This document shows positions 1 to 9,440 of a stretch of DNA of 64,000 nucleotides, in pieces. The translations under genes and the position numbers were made by a program. Below the pieces are notes generated by a model. That model had not been told where the DNA came from. It made no database searches and was given only the letters and a program-made list of their open reading frames with translations. The stretch lies in NCBI GenBank assembly GCA_001777915.1, contig MFFN01000009.1:1-64000 (forward strand), written 5' to 3'. This DNA is from Candidatus Edwardsbacteria bacterium RifOxyA12_full_54_48. GTDB taxonomy: Bacteria; Edwardsbacteria; AC1; EtOH8. Position 1 is the first letter of the stretch; each line of letters starts with the position of its first letter.

Positions 1-88
1 CATCGCCATGGAGAAGGGCCTGAAGTTCGCCATCCGCGAGGGCGGCCGCACCGTGGGCGCCGGAACCGTCACCGAGATAATGGAATAG
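1..88 (+). CDS. tuf: Elongation factor Tu, C-terminal end (partial)
   Basis: Only the last 28 codons and the TAG stop are in the window; the reading frame starts at base 2. The visible end (AIREGGRTVGAGTVTEI) is the highly conserved domain III terminus of EF-Tu, the GTPase that delivers aminoacyl-tRNA to the ribosome. It lies 60 bases upstream of rpsJ, the usual str-to-S10 junction, so the rest of the gene should lie just outside the left edge. Confidence 0.95.
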   Translation, partial: IAMEKGLKFAIREGGRTVGAGTVTEIME

Positions 89-148
89 GACTGCCCTCCC
101 GGCAACGGAGAGGGAAATATTTGGAAATCAGATAAAAGGAATATAAAG

Positions 149-463
149 GTGTCAGTTCAAAGCATCAGAATAAAACTTAAGGCCTATGATCACGCGGTGC
201 TGGACCAGTCGGTGGCCGAGATCGTCAACACCGCCAAACGGACCGGAGCCAGGATCTCCGGCCCCATTCCCCTGCCGACCAAGAAGACGATCTATACCGT
301 CAACCGTTCCACCCATGTCGACAAGAAATCGCGGGAGCAGTTCGAACGGAGGATCCACAAAAGGCTGATAGATATTCTCAACTCCACCCCCCAGACCATC
401 ACTGCCCTGACCAAGCTGGAGCTTCCGGCCGGGGTGGATATCGAGATCAAGAGCGGCCTGTAA
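149..463 (+). CDS. rpsJ: 30S ribosomal protein S10
   Basis: The 104-residue product has normal S10 length and the family's central loop ([10 protein letters not shown]) and [10 protein letters not shown] helix. S10 sits in the 30S head and also takes part in NusB antitermination. Translation starts at GTG 149, preceded by an A/G-rich stretch that can serve as ribosome-binding site. It is the first gene of the S10 operon. Confidence 0.97.
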   Translation: MSVQSIRIKLKAYDHAVLDQSVAEIVNTAKRTGARISGPIPLPTKKTIYTVNRSTHVDKKSREQFERRIHKRLIDILNSTPQTITALTKLELPAGVDIEIKSGL

Positions 464-520
464 GTTTTACCGGCCTGCCCCACAGAATCAAGAATTCAGA
501 ATCGATAATAAGGCTATATC

Positions 521-1141
521 ATGAACGCAATGATCGGCAGAAAGATCGGGATGACCCAGGTATTCGGCGAGAGCAACGTCATGGTTCCGGTGACGGTGCT
601 GGAGGTCGGGCCCTGCGTGGTTACCCAGATCAAAACCAAGGACAAGGACGGCTACAGCGCCGTTCAGCTGGGATTCGGATCCAAGAAGCCCGGCAAGGTG
701 AACAAACCAATCACCGGCCATCTGGCCAAATCCAAGGCCCAGCCGGTCCAGGTGATGCAGGAGTTCCGGGTTGACGATACGGCGGGCTATCAGCTGGGCC
801 AGGTGATAACCGCTGATATTTTTGCCGCCGGCGACAGGATCAAGGTTGCCGGTACCACCAAGGGGAAAGGCACCGCCGGCGTTATGAAGCGCCATAAATT
901 CCACGGCGGACCGGCCAGCCACGGGCAGACCGACCGCAACCGTCATGCCGGAGCCGTCGGCTCGGGCTCGTCCCCGGGCCGGGTGTATCCCGGCACCAAG
1001 ATGGCCGGGCACATGGGGGATGTTAAATTCTCGGTCAGGAACCTGAAGGTGGTCAAAGTAGATCAGTCCAAGAACATTATTCTGGTCAAGGGAGCGGTAC
1101 CCGGAGCTCCGGACGGAATCTTGTCAATCCATAAGATATAA
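521..1141 (+). CDS. rplC: 50S ribosomal protein L3
   Basis: L3 is an early 50S assembly protein near the peptidyl-transferase centre. The 206-residue product begins with the typical IGRKIGMTQVF segment and has the central HGGPASHGQTDRNR and PGTKMAGHMG motifs of the loop that reaches the active site. A second in-frame ATG at 530 would also give a plausible start; 521 is kept because its MNA extension resembles normal L3 N-termini. It follows rpsJ by 57 bases. Confidence 0.97.
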   Translation: MNAMIGRKIGMTQVFGESNVMVPVTVLEVGPCVVTQIKTKDKDGYSAVQLGFGSKKPGKVNKPITGHLAKSKAQPVQVMQEFRVDDTAGYQLGQVITADIFAAGDRIKVAGTTKGKGTAGVMKRHKFHGGPASHGQTDRNRHAGAVGSGSSPGRVYPGTKMAGHMGDVKFSVRNLKVVKVDQSKNIILVKGAVPGAPDGILSIHKI

Positions 1142-1156
1142 GGAAAGCATTCATCA

Positions 1157-1783
1157 ATGTTATCTGTAAATCTGTTCGATGATAAGGGGAAGAAATCCGG
1201 CAGTCTGGAGGTTCCGGAGGATGTCTTCGGCACCCGCCCCAATCAGCATCTGCTGTATCTGGCGGTCAGGGAATACCTGGACAACCAGAGACAGGGCACG
1301 GCCTGCTCCCAGAATGCGGCCGATGTCCGGGGCGGCGGGAAGAAGCCTTTCAAACAGAAGGGCACCGGCCGGGCCCGCCAGGGCAGCACCAGATCCTCCA
1401 TCATGGTGGGAGGCTATGCGGCCCACGGCCCGGAGCCCCGGGATCATTACTGGGAGCTTCCCAAAAAATCCCGCAAGGCTGCCCTCCGCTCGGCCTGGTC
1501 CGACGGCTTCAAGTCCGGCAAGCTGGGGGTGATAGAATCGCTTAAGACCACCGGCAAGACCAAGGAGATGGTGGAGCTGTTCAAGACCATGGAGATGGGC
1601 GGGCAGAAAGTTCTGCTGCTGGACGAGACCCATTCCCCGGAGGTCCGCAAATCAGGACGCAACATACCGGGCCTGACCTTAAAGCCGGTCAGGGAGGTCA
1701 ATCCCTACGATATCATCAAGGCCGACAAGGTGATCCTTACCAGGAAGGGCCTGGAAGCCGTAAAGGAGGCATTCGCCAAATGA
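1157..1783 (+). CDS. rplD: 50S ribosomal protein L4
   Basis: The 208-residue product has the family's basic loop ([19 protein letters not shown]) that lines the exit tunnel and the C-terminal [15 protein letters not shown] segment. In gamma-proteobacteria L4 represses its own operon; no such leader can be recognised here. Its last codons overlap the start of rplW by four bases (ATGA), suggesting coupled translation. Confidence 0.97.
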   Translation: MLSVNLFDDKGKKSGSLEVPEDVFGTRPNQHLLYLAVREYLDNQRQGTACSQNAADVRGGGKKPFKQKGTGRARQGSTRSSIMVGGYAAHGPEPRDHYWELPKKSRKAALRSAWSDGFKSGKLGVIESLKTTGKTKEMVELFKTMEMGGQKVLLLDETHSPEVRKSGRNIPGLTLKPVREVNPYDIIKADKVILTRKGLEAVKEAFAK

Positions 1784-2064
1784 ACTACAGAATCATCATA
1801 AGACCGCTGATCACCGAGAAGATCACCAACCTCCGCGAGGAATTCAACCGTTACGGTTTCGAAGTGTCCCGGGATGCCAATAAGCACCAGATAAAGCAGG
1901 CGGTGGAAACGCTGTTCAAGGTCAAGGTCAAGGAAGTGACCACCATGAACGTGATGGGCAAGACCAAGCGCCTGGGGCGCAACCAGGGGAAGAGGCCGGA
2001 CTGGAAGAAGGCCATTGTCACCCTGGCCAAGGACCAGAAGATCGAGATGATCGAAGGCATTTAA
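1780..2064 (+). CDS. rplW: 50S ribosomal protein L23
   Basis: At 94 residues it has normal L23 length, and it starts with [11 protein letters not shown], the family signature. L23 lies at the tunnel exit and docks SRP and trigger factor. The [18 protein letters not shown] loop is the basic tunnel extension. The gene overlaps rplD by four bases and is followed by an unusually long 160-base gap before rplB. Confidence 0.97.
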   Translation: MNYRIIIRPLITEKITNLREEFNRYGFEVSRDANKHQIKQAVETLFKVKVKEVTTMNVMGKTKRLGRNQGKRPDWKKAIVTLAKDQKIEMIEGI

Positions 2065-2065
2065 A

Positions 2066-2187
2066 CTTTCCCCACCAAACACACTAAATGACCCGAAACA
2101 ACACAGCAATAGTTTTGAAACTTTAAAATTTTAGTTTACCGTTTGGGATCTTTTGTGAATTTAGTGGGAAGCTTAGGGAAAATAAAA
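2066..2187 (+). other. Intergenic element between rplW and rplB with a motif shared with the rplX-rplE gap
   Basis: This gap breaks the tight ribosomal operon. It begins with CTTTCCCCACCAAACACAC (2066-2084, followed by TAA), and nearly the same sequence occurs at 6170-6190. The CACTAAAT at 2082-2089 is complementary to ATTTAGTG about 70 bases downstream, so the RNA could fold. No gene is visible. The function is unknown; a regulatory or RNA-processing element is an inference. Confidence 0.45.
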
Positions 2188-2224
2188 ATATTCCGGGATA
2201 TAAAATTTAGGAGAACTTCGTTAG

Positions 2225-3049
2225 ATGGCTATCAAATCATATAAACCGACCACCCCGGGAATGCGTCATCGCACCGGGTACAGTTTTGACGAGATCACAT
2301 CATCAAAACCAAAAAAGTCTTTATTGTCATCGCTGAACAAATCGGGCGGACGCAACAGCCACGGGCGGGTGACGGCCGATCACCGGGGCGGCGGCCATAA
2401 AAGGGCCTACCGGCTGATAGATTTCAAGCGCAATAAATTCGCCATCCCGGCCACCGTGGCCGCCATTGAATACGACCCCAACCGTTCCTGCCGCATAGCG
2501 CTGCTGAAATATGCCGACGGCGAATGGCGCTATATCATCGCTCCCCTGGGACTGACGGTGGGCGACAAGATCCTGTCCGGCTCAGGCATCGATATCAAAG
2601 TCGGCAATTGCATGCCCCTGTCCGAGATCCCCCTGGGCAGCGCCATCCATAACATCGAACTTAAAAAGGGCAAGGGCGGGCAGATGGTCCGGACCGCCGG
2701 CGGCTCGGCCCAGCTGATGGCCAAGGAAGGGGAGAACGCCCACCTTCGTCTGCCGTCGGGCGAGGTCCGCCTGGTCCGGCTGGAGTGCATGGCCACCCTG
2801 GGACAGGTGGGCAACCTGGAAAACGAGAATATTTCCATCGGCAAGGCCGGGCGCAACCGCTGGCTGGGCGTCAAACCCCACAGCCGGGGCGTGGCCAAGA
2901 ACCCGCATGATCACCCGATGGGCGGTGGCGAGGGAAAATCCTCCGGCGGCAGGCATCCCTGCAGTTCCAAGGGCCTGCTGTCCAAGGGCAAAAAGACCAG
3001 AAAGAAGAAGAAGACAACCAGTAAATTCATCCTTAAGAGGAGAAAATAA
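2225..3049 (+). CDS. rplB: 50S ribosomal protein L2
   Basis: The 274-residue product is of normal L2 length and binds 23S rRNA at the subunit interface close to the peptidyl-transferase centre. The RNA-binding core, including [17 protein letters not shown], is conserved. The usually invariant NPVDHPHGGGEG segment reads [12 protein letters not shown], so the first His of the pair is kept while the second is Met. GGAG lies 12 bases before ATG 2225. The stop shares one base with the start of rpsS. Confidence 0.97.
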   Translation: MAIKSYKPTTPGMRHRTGYSFDEITSSKPKKSLLSSLNKSGGRNSHGRVTADHRGGGHKRAYRLIDFKRNKFAIPATVAAIEYDPNRSCRIALLKYADGEWRYIIAPLGLTVGDKILSGSGIDIKVGNCMPLSEIPLGSAIHNIELKKGKGGQMVRTAGGSAQLMAKEGENAHLRLPSGEVRLVRLECMATLGQVGNLENENISIGKAGRNRWLGVKPHSRGVAKNPHDHPMGGGEGKSSGGRHPCSSKGLLSKGKKTRKKKKTTSKFILKRRK

Positions 3050-3399
3050 TGTCCCGCTCCCTTAAAAAAGGACCCTATATCGATCCCAAACTGCTGGCCA
3101 AGATCGAGGCCCTGGTGGCCTCCGGGGAAAAGAAGGTCATCAAGACCTGGGCCCGGCGCTCCATGGTGCCACCCGAATTCGTCAGCTATACCATCGCGGT
3201 CCACAACGGCAATAAATTCATCCCGGTATATATCACCGAAAATATGGTGGGGCACAAGCTGGGCGAATTCGCGCCCACCCGGACCTTCCGCAAGCACGGG
3301 GCGGTCGGCAAGGAAGTGGACAAAAAGAAAAGGACCGAGACCACTACCGCCGCCATACCGGCAGCTGCAGCGGCGGCCCCGGCGGCCACCAAGGCATAA
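3049..3399 (+). CDS. rpsS: 30S ribosomal protein S19 with Ala-rich tail
   Basis: The first ~92 residues are standard S19 ([27 protein letters not shown]), which pairs with S13 in the 30S head. The protein is 116 residues, about 20-25 longer than usual, because of a low-complexity tail rich in Ala, Thr and Lys after residue ~93. The start ATG 3049 overlaps the rplB stop by one base, after AGGAG at 3038-3042. Similar tails occur on S5 and L17 in this window. Confidence 0.96.
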   Translation: MSRSLKKGPYIDPKLLAKIEALVASGEKKVIKTWARRSMVPPEFVSYTIAVHNGNKFIPVYITENMVGHKLGEFAPTRTFRKHGAVGKEVDKKKRTETTTAAIPAAAAAAPAATKA

Positions 3400-3416
3400 G
3401 GAGCGACAGATAGAAG

Positions 3417-3764
3417 ATGGAAGCATTATCCAGAAAAAGGCATATCCGGGTCACCCCCCGGAAGATGAGGGCGGTGGCCGACCTGATCAGGGGCAAGAAA
3501 TGCAACGAAGCCCTGTCGATACTCAAATTCGTTCCCAAATCGGGCAGCCCCCACCTGGCCAAGGCTGTCAAATCGGCGGTGGCCTCGGCGGTGGAGACCG
3601 CCGGCAACGCCAAGGCCGATCCCGATACCCTGAGGATATCCGAGATCAGGGTGGACGAGGGCATCATCATGAAGCGGTTCCGCCCCCGGGCCCGGGGCCG
3701 GGCCGACCGCCGGCTGAAGCGCACCAGTAATCTCTTGGTTCGGGTTTCCGACCAGGCTAAATAA
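3417..3764 (+). CDS. rplV: 50S ribosomal protein L22
   Basis: The 115-residue product has the L22 start (KRHIRVTPRKMRAVADLIRG) and the C-terminal beta-hairpin (KRFRPRARGRADRR) that reaches into the exit tunnel and affects macrolide binding. It is 17 bases from rpsS and 18 from rpsC. Confidence 0.97.
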   Translation: MEALSRKRHIRVTPRKMRAVADLIRGKKCNEALSILKFVPKSGSPHLAKAVKSAVASAVETAGNAKADPDTLRISEIRVDEGIIMKRFRPRARGRADRRLKRTSNLLVRVSDQAK

Positions 3765-3782
3765 ATTAACGGAGGTAAAGGT

Positions 3783-4430
3783 TTGGGTCAGAAGACACAT
3801 CCCATAGGGTTAAGGCTGGGGATCATCAAGACCTGGGACTCCAGGTGGTTCGCCAAGAATGATTTTGCCAGCCTGCTGGAGGAGGACGAGAGGATCCGGC
3901 GCTACCTGCGGCAGAAGCTGATGAATGCCAGCATTTCCAAGATAGAGATCGAAAGGACATCCAAGCGGGTGACGGTGACCATCCACACTTCCAGGCCGGG
4001 CATCGTCATCGGCCGCAAGGGCGGCGAGATCGAGAAGCTTAAGGCCGAGATCCAGCACCTGACCGCCCAGAAGGAGGTCCACCTGAATATCTCCGAGATA
4101 AAGGTGCCCGAGATGGATGCCCGCCTGGTGGCCGACAATATCGCCCGCCAGCTGGAACAGCGGATCTCCTTCCGCCGGGCCATGAAGAAGGCCGTTCAGA
4201 GCACGCTCCGAATGGGGGCCTACGGGATCAAGATCGCCTGCGGCGGGCGCCTGGGAGGGGCCGAGATCGCCCGAACCGAAAGCTACCGCGAGGGCCGGGT
4301 GCCCATGCATACCCTCCGGGCCGATATCGATTACGCCACCTCCACCTCGCACACCACCTTCGGCTGCATCGGGATCAAGGTCTGGATATTCAAGGGCGAG
4401 GTGCTGGGCAAGCAGGCGGTAGCCAAATAG
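3783..4430 (+). CDS. rpsC: 30S ribosomal protein S3
   Basis: S3 forms part of the mRNA entry site. The 215-residue product starts at TTG 3783 with an excellent GGAGG at 3771-3775; the N-terminal [12 protein letters not shown] confirms that start. The KH domain carries [14 protein letters not shown] (about residues 74-87), and the C-terminal domain has the expected [12 protein letters not shown] segment. Confidence 0.97.
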   Translation: MGQKTHPIGLRLGIIKTWDSRWFAKNDFASLLEEDERIRRYLRQKLMNASISKIEIERTSKRVTVTIHTSRPGIVIGRKGGEIEKLKAEIQHLTAQKEVHLNISEIKVPEMDARLVADNIARQLEQRISFRRAMKKAVQSTLRMGAYGIKIACGGRLGGAEIARTESYREGRVPMHTLRADIDYATSTSHTTFGCIGIKVWIFKGEVLGKQAVAK

Positions 4431-4466
4431 GAATAATTAACCGACTTTCTGGAGTTGTAAAACACT

Positions 4467-4895
4467 ATGTTGATGCCAAAGCGGGTAAAACACCGCAAAC
4501 AAAGAAGGGGACGCAGGTGCGGCCTGGCCACCAGGGGACATTACGTAGCTTTCGGTGAATTCGGGCTCCAATCGCTGGACGCCGCCTGGATCACCGACCG
4601 GCAGATAGAGGCGGCCCGGGTGGCCATGACCAGATTCATCAAGAGAGGCGGCCGGGTCTGGATCAGGATCTTTCCCGATAAACCGGTGACCTCCAAGCCG
4701 GCCGAGACCAGGATGGGCAAGGGCAAAGGGGCCCCCGATCACTGGGTGGCCGTGGTCAAGCCGGGCCGGGTGATGTTCGAGATCGGCGGGATCCCAGAGG
4801 CCACCGCCAAGAAGGCCATGCTGCTGGCTTCCCACAAATTGCCCATTAAAACCAGGATGGTTCCGCGCCATCGCCATATCGAGGTGACGAAATGA
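4467..4895 (+). CDS. rplP: 50S ribosomal protein L16
   Basis: The 142-residue product has the L16 start ([16 protein letters not shown]), the [15 protein letters not shown] motif and the [17 protein letters not shown] segment containing the site hydroxylated in other bacteria. L16 helps position tRNA in the A site. The last codon overlaps the rpmC start (ATGA at 4892). Confidence 0.97.
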   Translation: MLMPKRVKHRKQRRGRRCGLATRGHYVAFGEFGLQSLDAAWITDRQIEAARVAMTRFIKRGGRVWIRIFPDKPVTSKPAETRMGKGKGAPDHWVAVVKPGRVMFEIGGIPEATAKKAMLLASHKLPIKTRMVPRHRHIEVTK

Positions 4896-5122
4896 AAAAG
4901 ACCAAAGAGCTTCGGGAGATGACCCGGGCCGAAGTGGAGCAGAAGCTGAAGGAGGAGACCGAGGCCAACTTCAACCTGAAACTGCGCCGCAACACCCAGC
5001 AGATCCCCAATCCCCTGCAACTTAGGCACACCCGCCGTTCGGTGGCCCGGATGAAGACGGTTCTCAATGAGGACCTCAAGAGCATCCGCAAACTGGCCGC
5101 CGGCGCCGGATCGAAGGAGTAG
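4892..5122 (+). CDS. rpmC: 50S ribosomal protein L29
   Basis: The 76-residue helical protein has the L29 core ([18 protein letters not shown], then NFNLKLRR and [13 protein letters not shown]). L29 sits beside L23 at the tunnel exit. It is about ten residues longer than the E. coli protein because of a C-terminal extension. Confidence 0.96.
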   Translation: MKKTKELREMTRAEVEQKLKEETEANFNLKLRRNTQQIPNPLQLRHTRRSVARMKTVLNEDLKSIRKLAAGAGSKE

Positions 5123-5127
5123 AACAG

Positions 5128-5385
5128 ATGGCAGAGAGAAATTTAAGAAAGACCAGGATCGGCAAGGTGGTGGGAGACAAGATGAACAAGACCATCGTCG
5201 TGGCTGTGGAGCGAAGGGTCAAGCATCCTCTGTACAGCAGGGTGGTCAAAAGGACCACCAAATATTACGCCCATTCCGAGGAGCAATCGGCCAAGCTGGG
5301 CGATACCGTCAGGATCATAGAGACCAAGCCCATTTCCAAGACCAAGCGCTGGCGCCTGGTGGAAGTGGTGGAGAAGGCCAAGTAG
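5128..5385 (+). CDS. rpsQ: 30S ribosomal protein S17
   Basis: The 85-residue product has the OB-fold S17 core ([21 protein letters not shown]) and the [17 protein letters not shown] end. S17 binds the 5' domain of 16S rRNA early in 30S assembly. It starts five bases after rpmC, continuing the tight operon. Confidence 0.97.
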   Translation: MAERNLRKTRIGKVVGDKMNKTIVVAVERRVKHPLYSRVVKRTTKYYAHSEEQSAKLGDTVRIIETKPISKTKRWRLVEVVEKAK

Positions 5386-5460
5386 TAATCAATCGTTATA
5401 TTTAAACCAAATATAAGATAAACAATCCCTGAAAAAACGGGGCAGCAAGGCAGGAAAAAT

Positions 5461-5829
5461 ATGATTCAACAATATACCAGGGTAAATATCGCCGACAACT
5501 CGGGCGCCAAGAAGGCCATGTGCATTCAGGTGATGGGCGGCCATTTCCGCCGCTACGGTTCGGTGGGCGATATCATCAAGGTGGCCGTCAAGGACGTGTT
5601 GCCCGGCGGGGCCATCAAAAAAGGCGAGGTGGCCAGGGCGGTGATCGTCCGGACCAGGAAGGAGATCCGCCGCAAGGATGGTTCCTACATCCGGTTCGAC
5701 GATAACGCTGCGGTGATCATCGATGACAAGAACGAGCCCAAGGGCACCCGTATTTTCGGCCCGGTGGGCCGGGAGCTGAGGGACCGTCAGTTCATGAAGA
5801 TCATCTCTTTGGCCCCGGAAGTGATATAG
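5461..5829 (+). CDS. rplN: 50S ribosomal protein L14
   Basis: The 122-residue product is standard L14 ([18 protein letters not shown] at the start, [22 protein letters not shown] at the end, quoted in part). It forms a subunit bridge and the docking site for RsfS. A 75-base AT-rich gap separates it from rpsQ; no promoter is obvious there. Confidence 0.97.
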   Translation: MIQQYTRVNIADNSGAKKAMCIQVMGGHFRRYGSVGDIIKVAVKDVLPGGAIKKGEVARAVIVRTRKEIRRKDGSYIRFDDNAAVIIDDKNEPKGTRIFGPVGRELRDRQFMKIISLAPEVI

Positions 5830-5842
5830 GAGCGGATGTAAA

Positions 5843-6160
5843 ATGAAGATCAAAAAAAGCGACAGCGTCATAGTAATAGCCGGCAATGACAAGGGCAAGA
5901 AGGGAAAGGTCCTGAAGATTTTGCCGGATAAGGGACGGGCCATCGTGGAGGGGGTTAATTTCATCAAGCGCCATACCAAGCCCCGCAAACAGGGCGAGAA
6001 GAGCGGGATCTTGGAGAAGGAGGCGGCCATAAACCTCACCAACCTGATGGTGGTCTGCACCAAGTGCGACAAGGGGGTCAGGGTGGGCATCCGGACCCTG
6101 GCCGATGGCAAGCGGGCCCGGGTCTGCAAGTCCTGCGGCGAGATGCTGGACAAAGAATAG
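5843..6160 (+). CDS. rplX: 50S ribosomal protein L24
   Basis: The 105-residue product has a KOW motif at the start (VIVIAGNDKGKKGKVLKI) and a C-terminal zinc-ribbon-like set CTKC...CKSC, the Cys-containing form of L24. L24 is an assembly initiator of the 50S subunit. It is followed by a 124-base gap holding a motif shared with the rplW-rplB gap. Confidence 0.96.
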   Translation: MKIKKSDSVIVIAGNDKGKKGKVLKILPDKGRAIVEGVNFIKRHTKPRKQGEKSGILEKEAAINLTNLMVVCTKCDKGVRVGIRTLADGKRARVCKSCGEMLDKE

Positions 6161-6169
6161 GCCGTTGGG

Positions 6170-6235
6170 CTTTCCCGCCAAACACACTAATATGGTTTAC
6201 TCTTATATATTTCGCGTTTTTTGTGGGGAAAAGAA
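6170..6235 (+). other. Intergenic element between rplX and rplE, second copy of the shared motif
   Basis: CTTTCCCGCCAAACACAC (6170-6187, followed by TAA) matches the 2066-2087 element with one indel/substitution. The later GGGGAAAAG (6226-6234) can pair with the CTTTCCC start, as a closing stem also seems possible in the first copy. No coding sequence is visible in the gap. The role is unknown. Confidence 0.4.
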
Positions 6236-6284
6236 TAGGTCAAAAGTTACCGCAGTAAGTTCATACTAAAAAATTAGGAACAAA

Positions 6285-6827
6285 ATGGCAAGATTAAGAG
6301 AGAAATACACCAAGGAAGTCAAGCCGGCCCTGGTCAAAAAATTCGGATACAAGAGCGTGATGCAGGCCCCCCGCCTGGAGAAGGTGGTGGTCAACATGGG
6401 CTTGGGCGAGGGCACCCAGGATCCCAAGCTGGTGGAGGCCGCCGCCAAGGATCTGGGCACCATCACCGGCCAGAAGCCCTCCATCCGCAAAGCCAAGAAA
6501 TCCATCGCCACCTTCAAGCTGCGGGCCGGGGTGCCCATCGGCGCCATGGTGACCCTGCGGGGCAATATCATGTACGAATTTATCGACCGGCTGCTCAACG
6601 TGGCCATTCCCCGTATCCGCGACTTCCGGGGCGTGCCCACCAGGTCGTTTGACGGCCGGGGCAACTACACCCTGGGGGTCAAGGAGCAGATCATCTTTCC
6701 CGAGATCAACTACGACAAGATCGTCAAAGTTTTCGGCATGGACATCACCATCGTCACCACCGCCAAGACCGACGAGGAGGCCAAGGAACTGCTGCGCCTG
6801 ATGGGCATGCCGTTCCAGCAGAAGTAG
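6285..6827 (+). CDS. rplE: 50S ribosomal protein L5
   Basis: The 180-residue product matches L5 throughout: [33 protein letters not shown], and [16 protein letters not shown] near residues 125-140. L5 binds 5S rRNA in the central protuberance. The start at ATG 6285 follows a weak AGGAA. Confidence 0.97.
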   Translation: MARLREKYTKEVKPALVKKFGYKSVMQAPRLEKVVVNMGLGEGTQDPKLVEAAAKDLGTITGQKPSIRKAKKSIATFKLRAGVPIGAMVTLRGNIMYEFIDRLLNVAIPRIRDFRGVPTRSFDGRGNYTLGVKEQIIFPEINYDKIVKVFGMDITIVTTAKTDEEAKELLRLMGMPFQQK

Positions 6828-6890
6828 CCGCCGCCAGCATCAGACGGTTTTAATAAAACAGAACATATAACCAGGAAGGAATAACAACCT

Positions 6891-7073
6891 ATGGCCAGAA
6901 AGGCTATGATCGAAAAGGCTGCCAGGCCAAAATATCAGGTGAGACAGCATAATCGCTGCAACCGCTGCGGCCGCTCCCGTGCATATTACCGGGATTTCGG
7001 CTTATGCCGCATCTGCCTGAGGGAACTGATACTGCGGGGCGAGGTCCCGGGCCTGACCAAAGCCAGCTGGTAA
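6891..7073 (+). CDS. rpsN: 30S ribosomal protein S14, zinc-binding (type Z)
   Basis: The 60-residue product is the short S14 form with Cys23, Cys26, Cys39 and Cys42 spaced as a zinc ribbon ([15 protein letters not shown]). It ends in the diagnostic GLTKASW. S14 is a late 30S head assembly protein. The zinc form implies no zinc-free paralogue is needed here, though one could exist elsewhere. Confidence 0.96.
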   Translation: MARKAMIEKAARPKYQVRQHNRCNRCGRSRAYYRDFGLCRICLRELILRGEVPGLTKASW

Positions 7074-7106
7074 TTCGATTCTAAAGAATTTTAGGAGAAT
7101 AACGAT

Positions 7107-7505
7107 ATGTCGATGACCGATCCCATTGCCGATATGCTGACCAGGATCCGAAATGCGGGCAAAGCCAAACTAAAGAAGGTGGACATCCCGTCATCCAAGA
7201 TGAAGCTGGGGATCACCAAGATCCTGATGAAGGAGCGCCTGATCTCCAACTTCAAATATATCACCGACAACCGGCAGAATATCATCCGGGTCTACATTAG
7301 ATACGATGATAAGGGCAGCCATTTCATCAAGGGGCTGAAAAGGGTCAGCACCCCCGGCCTGAGGGTCTACGCCCCCGGGGACAAAGTGCCCAAGGTGAAA
7401 AGCGGAACCGGCCTGGCCATTATCTCTACCTCCCAGGGCCTGATGAAGGACAAGGATGCCCGCAAGAGCGGGGTGGGCGGTGAAGTAGTCTGTTACATCT
7501 GGTAA
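7107..7505 (+). CDS. rpsH: 30S ribosomal protein S8
   Basis: The 132-residue product begins SMTDPIADMLTRIRNA and ends GVGGEVVCYIW, both strong S8 signatures. S8 binds the central domain of 16S rRNA and in E. coli represses the spc operon. AGGAG lies at 7092-7096, eleven bases before ATG 7107. Confidence 0.97.
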   Translation: MSMTDPIADMLTRIRNAGKAKLKKVDIPSSKMKLGITKILMKERLISNFKYITDNRQNIIRVYIRYDDKGSHFIKGLKRVSTPGLRVYAPGDKVPKVKSGTGLAIISTSQGLMKDKDARKSGVGGEVVCYIW

Positions 7506-7532
7506 TTGATAGTTTTTTTAAGGAGAAATGAA

Positions 7533-8114
7533 GTGTCTCGGGTTGGAAAAAAACCAATAAACTTGCCCCAGGGGGTGAAGGCCGAAATAAAAGCCGGCTC
7601 GGTCAAAGTGACCGGCCCCAAGGGATCCATAGAACAGCCCTTCCACCCCAACATCAAGGTGGCGCTGGAGGGCGACAAATTGACGGTGTCCCGGAGCAGC
7701 GACGATAAGTTCGACCGGGCTTTGCACGGATTGACCCGGGCCCTGCTGGCCAACGCGGTCACCGGGGTGAGCCAGGGTTTCCAGAAAGTGCTGCAGGTAT
7801 ACGGGATCGGCTACAAGGCGGTGATAGAGCCCAAGGGCCTGACCCTGTCGCTGGGATATTCCCACACCGTCTTCCTGCCCAAGCCGGACGGCATAGATTT
7901 TGAGATCCAGGACCAGCCGCTGCTGAAGGTCAAGGACAAGACCTATCAGACCAGCATCGTGGTCAAGGGCATCAATCGCCAGACGGTGGGGGAGGTGGCG
8001 GCCGCCATCAGGCAGTTCCGCAAGCCGGAGCCCTACCAGGGCAAGGGGATCCGCTACCAGGATGAGGTCGTCCGCCGCAAGGCCGGCAAGGCCGCTGCGG
8101 GGGCCGGCGGGTAA
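7533..8114 (+). CDS. rplF: 50S ribosomal protein L6
   Basis: The start is set at GTG 7533, seven bases after AGGAG (7521-7525), giving SRVGKKPINLPQGV, the normal L6 beginning and 193 residues; the frame is open further upstream but that part is not L6-like. Two L6 repeats are seen, and the C-terminal half contains KPEPYQGKGIRYQDEVVRRK, the sarcin-ricin-loop-binding segment. A 103-base gap follows. Confidence 0.95.
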   Translation: MSRVGKKPINLPQGVKAEIKAGSVKVTGPKGSIEQPFHPNIKVALEGDKLTVSRSSDDKFDRALHGLTRALLANAVTGVSQGFQKVLQVYGIGYKAVIEPKGLTLSLGYSHTVFLPKPDGIDFEIQDQPLLKVKDKTYQTSIVVKGINRQTVGEVAAAIRQFRKPEPYQGKGIRYQDEVVRRKAGKAAAGAGG

Positions 8115-8217
8115 CGGATCAGGGCGCCCCAAAATATATTCACCGGGCTTTGGCAGAAGTAAGCCATAACGGATCAGCCTTCAAACCGAAAATTCCTAAT
8201 TAACCGGATATACAAAG

Positions 8218-8571
8218 ATGTCAGATAAAGCAAAACAGATCAGAGATGCCAGGATCAGGCGTCACATCAGAATTCGCCGCAAGGTCAGGGGGACCGGGGA
8301 GCGTCCCCGGCTGTGTGTGTTCCGCAGTTCCAAACACATCTATGCCCAGATCATCGACGATTTCAACCACAAGACCCTGGCCTCCACCGGGCGGCTGGAG
8401 CATACCGACAGCGGCAAGATAGCCGAGAGCAAGTTGGTGGGCCAAAGGATCGCCAAACTGGCCATGGACAAGGGGATCACCCAGGTGATCTTCGACCGAG
8501 GGGGATACATCTACCACGGCCGGGTCAAGGCCTTGGCCGAAGCAGCCAGAGAAGCAGGTTTAAAATTCTAA
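8218..8571 (+). CDS. rplR: 50S ribosomal protein L18
   Basis: The 117-residue product has the L18 motifs [18 protein letters not shown] and [24 protein letters not shown] (quoted as a region, about residues 90-115). L18 binds 5S rRNA with L5. It lies 22 bases before rpsE. Confidence 0.97.
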   Translation: MSDKAKQIRDARIRRHIRIRRKVRGTGERPRLCVFRSSKHIYAQIIDDFNHKTLASTGRLEHTDSGKIAESKLVGQRIAKLAMDKGITQVIFDRGGYIYHGRVKALAEAAREAGLKF

Positions 8572-8593
8572 AGCTATTTTAGGAGATAAGATT

Positions 8594-9166
8594 TTGGCAA
8601 AGGTAAACTTAAATTCCCTGGGCGATATCAAAGAGCAGGTGGTGCACATCAACCGGGTGGCCAAGGTGGTCAAAGGCGGCAAGCGCTTTGGCTTTACGGC
8701 CCTGGTGACGGTGGGCGACGGCAACGGACATGTGGGCATCGGCAAGGGAAAGGCCCGCGAAGTGTCGGAGGCCATCCGCAAGGCCACCGAGGATGCCAAG
8801 AAGAGCATCTCCCACTACTCCATCGCCGACGGCAAGATCCCCTATCAGGTCCTGGGAAAATACGGCGCCAGCCAGGTGGTCCTGCGCCCCGCCGGGCCGG
8901 GCACCGGAGTGATAGCCGGCAATGTGGTCCGCTCGGTGCTGGAGGCCTGCGGGGTCACCGACATTCTGACCAAGAGCCTGGGCTCCAACAATCCCCATAA
9001 CCTGGTCAAGGCCACCCTGAACGGCCTGAAGCAGCTGCGCCTGCCCCAGGATATCATGGCCGAGAGGTTCAAGGATAAGGAGGCCAAGCCCGCCGCCAAA
9101 CCGGTTGAAATCAAGCCGGCCGAAGCCGTTCCGGCCGAAGCCAAGCCGGAAGCGCCGGCCCAGTAG
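8594..9166 (+). CDS. rpsE: 30S ribosomal protein S5 with Ala/Pro/Glu tail
   Basis: S5 helps decoding fidelity. The start is TTG 8594 after TAGGAG (8579-8584). The core is clear: [19 protein letters not shown] and the C-terminal [16 protein letters not shown]. The 190-residue length exceeds the common ~165 because of a tail after residue ~160 made mostly of Ala, Lys, Pro and Glu. Confidence 0.96.
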   Translation: MAKVNLNSLGDIKEQVVHINRVAKVVKGGKRFGFTALVTVGDGNGHVGIGKGKAREVSEAIRKATEDAKKSISHYSIADGKIPYQVLGKYGASQVVLRPAGPGTGVIAGNVVRSVLEACGVTDILTKSLGSNNPHNLVKATLNGLKQLRLPQDIMAERFKDKEAKPAAKPVEIKPAEAVPAEAKPEAPAQ

Positions 9167-9235
9167 GAAGCCAACCGATCTATTTGCAGGCAGCCCCTGC
9201 CATGTTATAAATGATTTGTCAGTGAGGAATTTTCC

Positions 9236-9439
9236 GTGTCAAAAACAAAGAAGCTAAGAATAACCCAGGTCCATTCCACCATCGACCGCACCGAGAAGCA
9301 GAAGAAGATCGTCCGATCGCTGGGCATCAGAAAACTCTACCATACGGTGGAGCAGAACGATACCCCCCAGATCAGGGGGATGGTCAAAAAGATCGAGCAC
9401 CTGCTGAAAGTGGAAGAGATCACCGAAGGAGCCAAGTAA
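9236..9439 (+). CDS. rpmD: 50S ribosomal protein L30
   Basis: The 67-residue product starts at GTG 9236 (SKTKKLRITQVHSTIDR) and has the L30 signature LGIRKLYHTVEQNDTPQIRG (about residues 29-48). The stop is one base before the rplO start, indicating coupled translation. Confidence 0.95.
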   Translation: MSKTKKLRITQVHSTIDRTEKQKKIVRSLGIRKLYHTVEQNDTPQIRGMVKKIEHLLKVEEITEGAK

Positions 9440-9440
9440 C

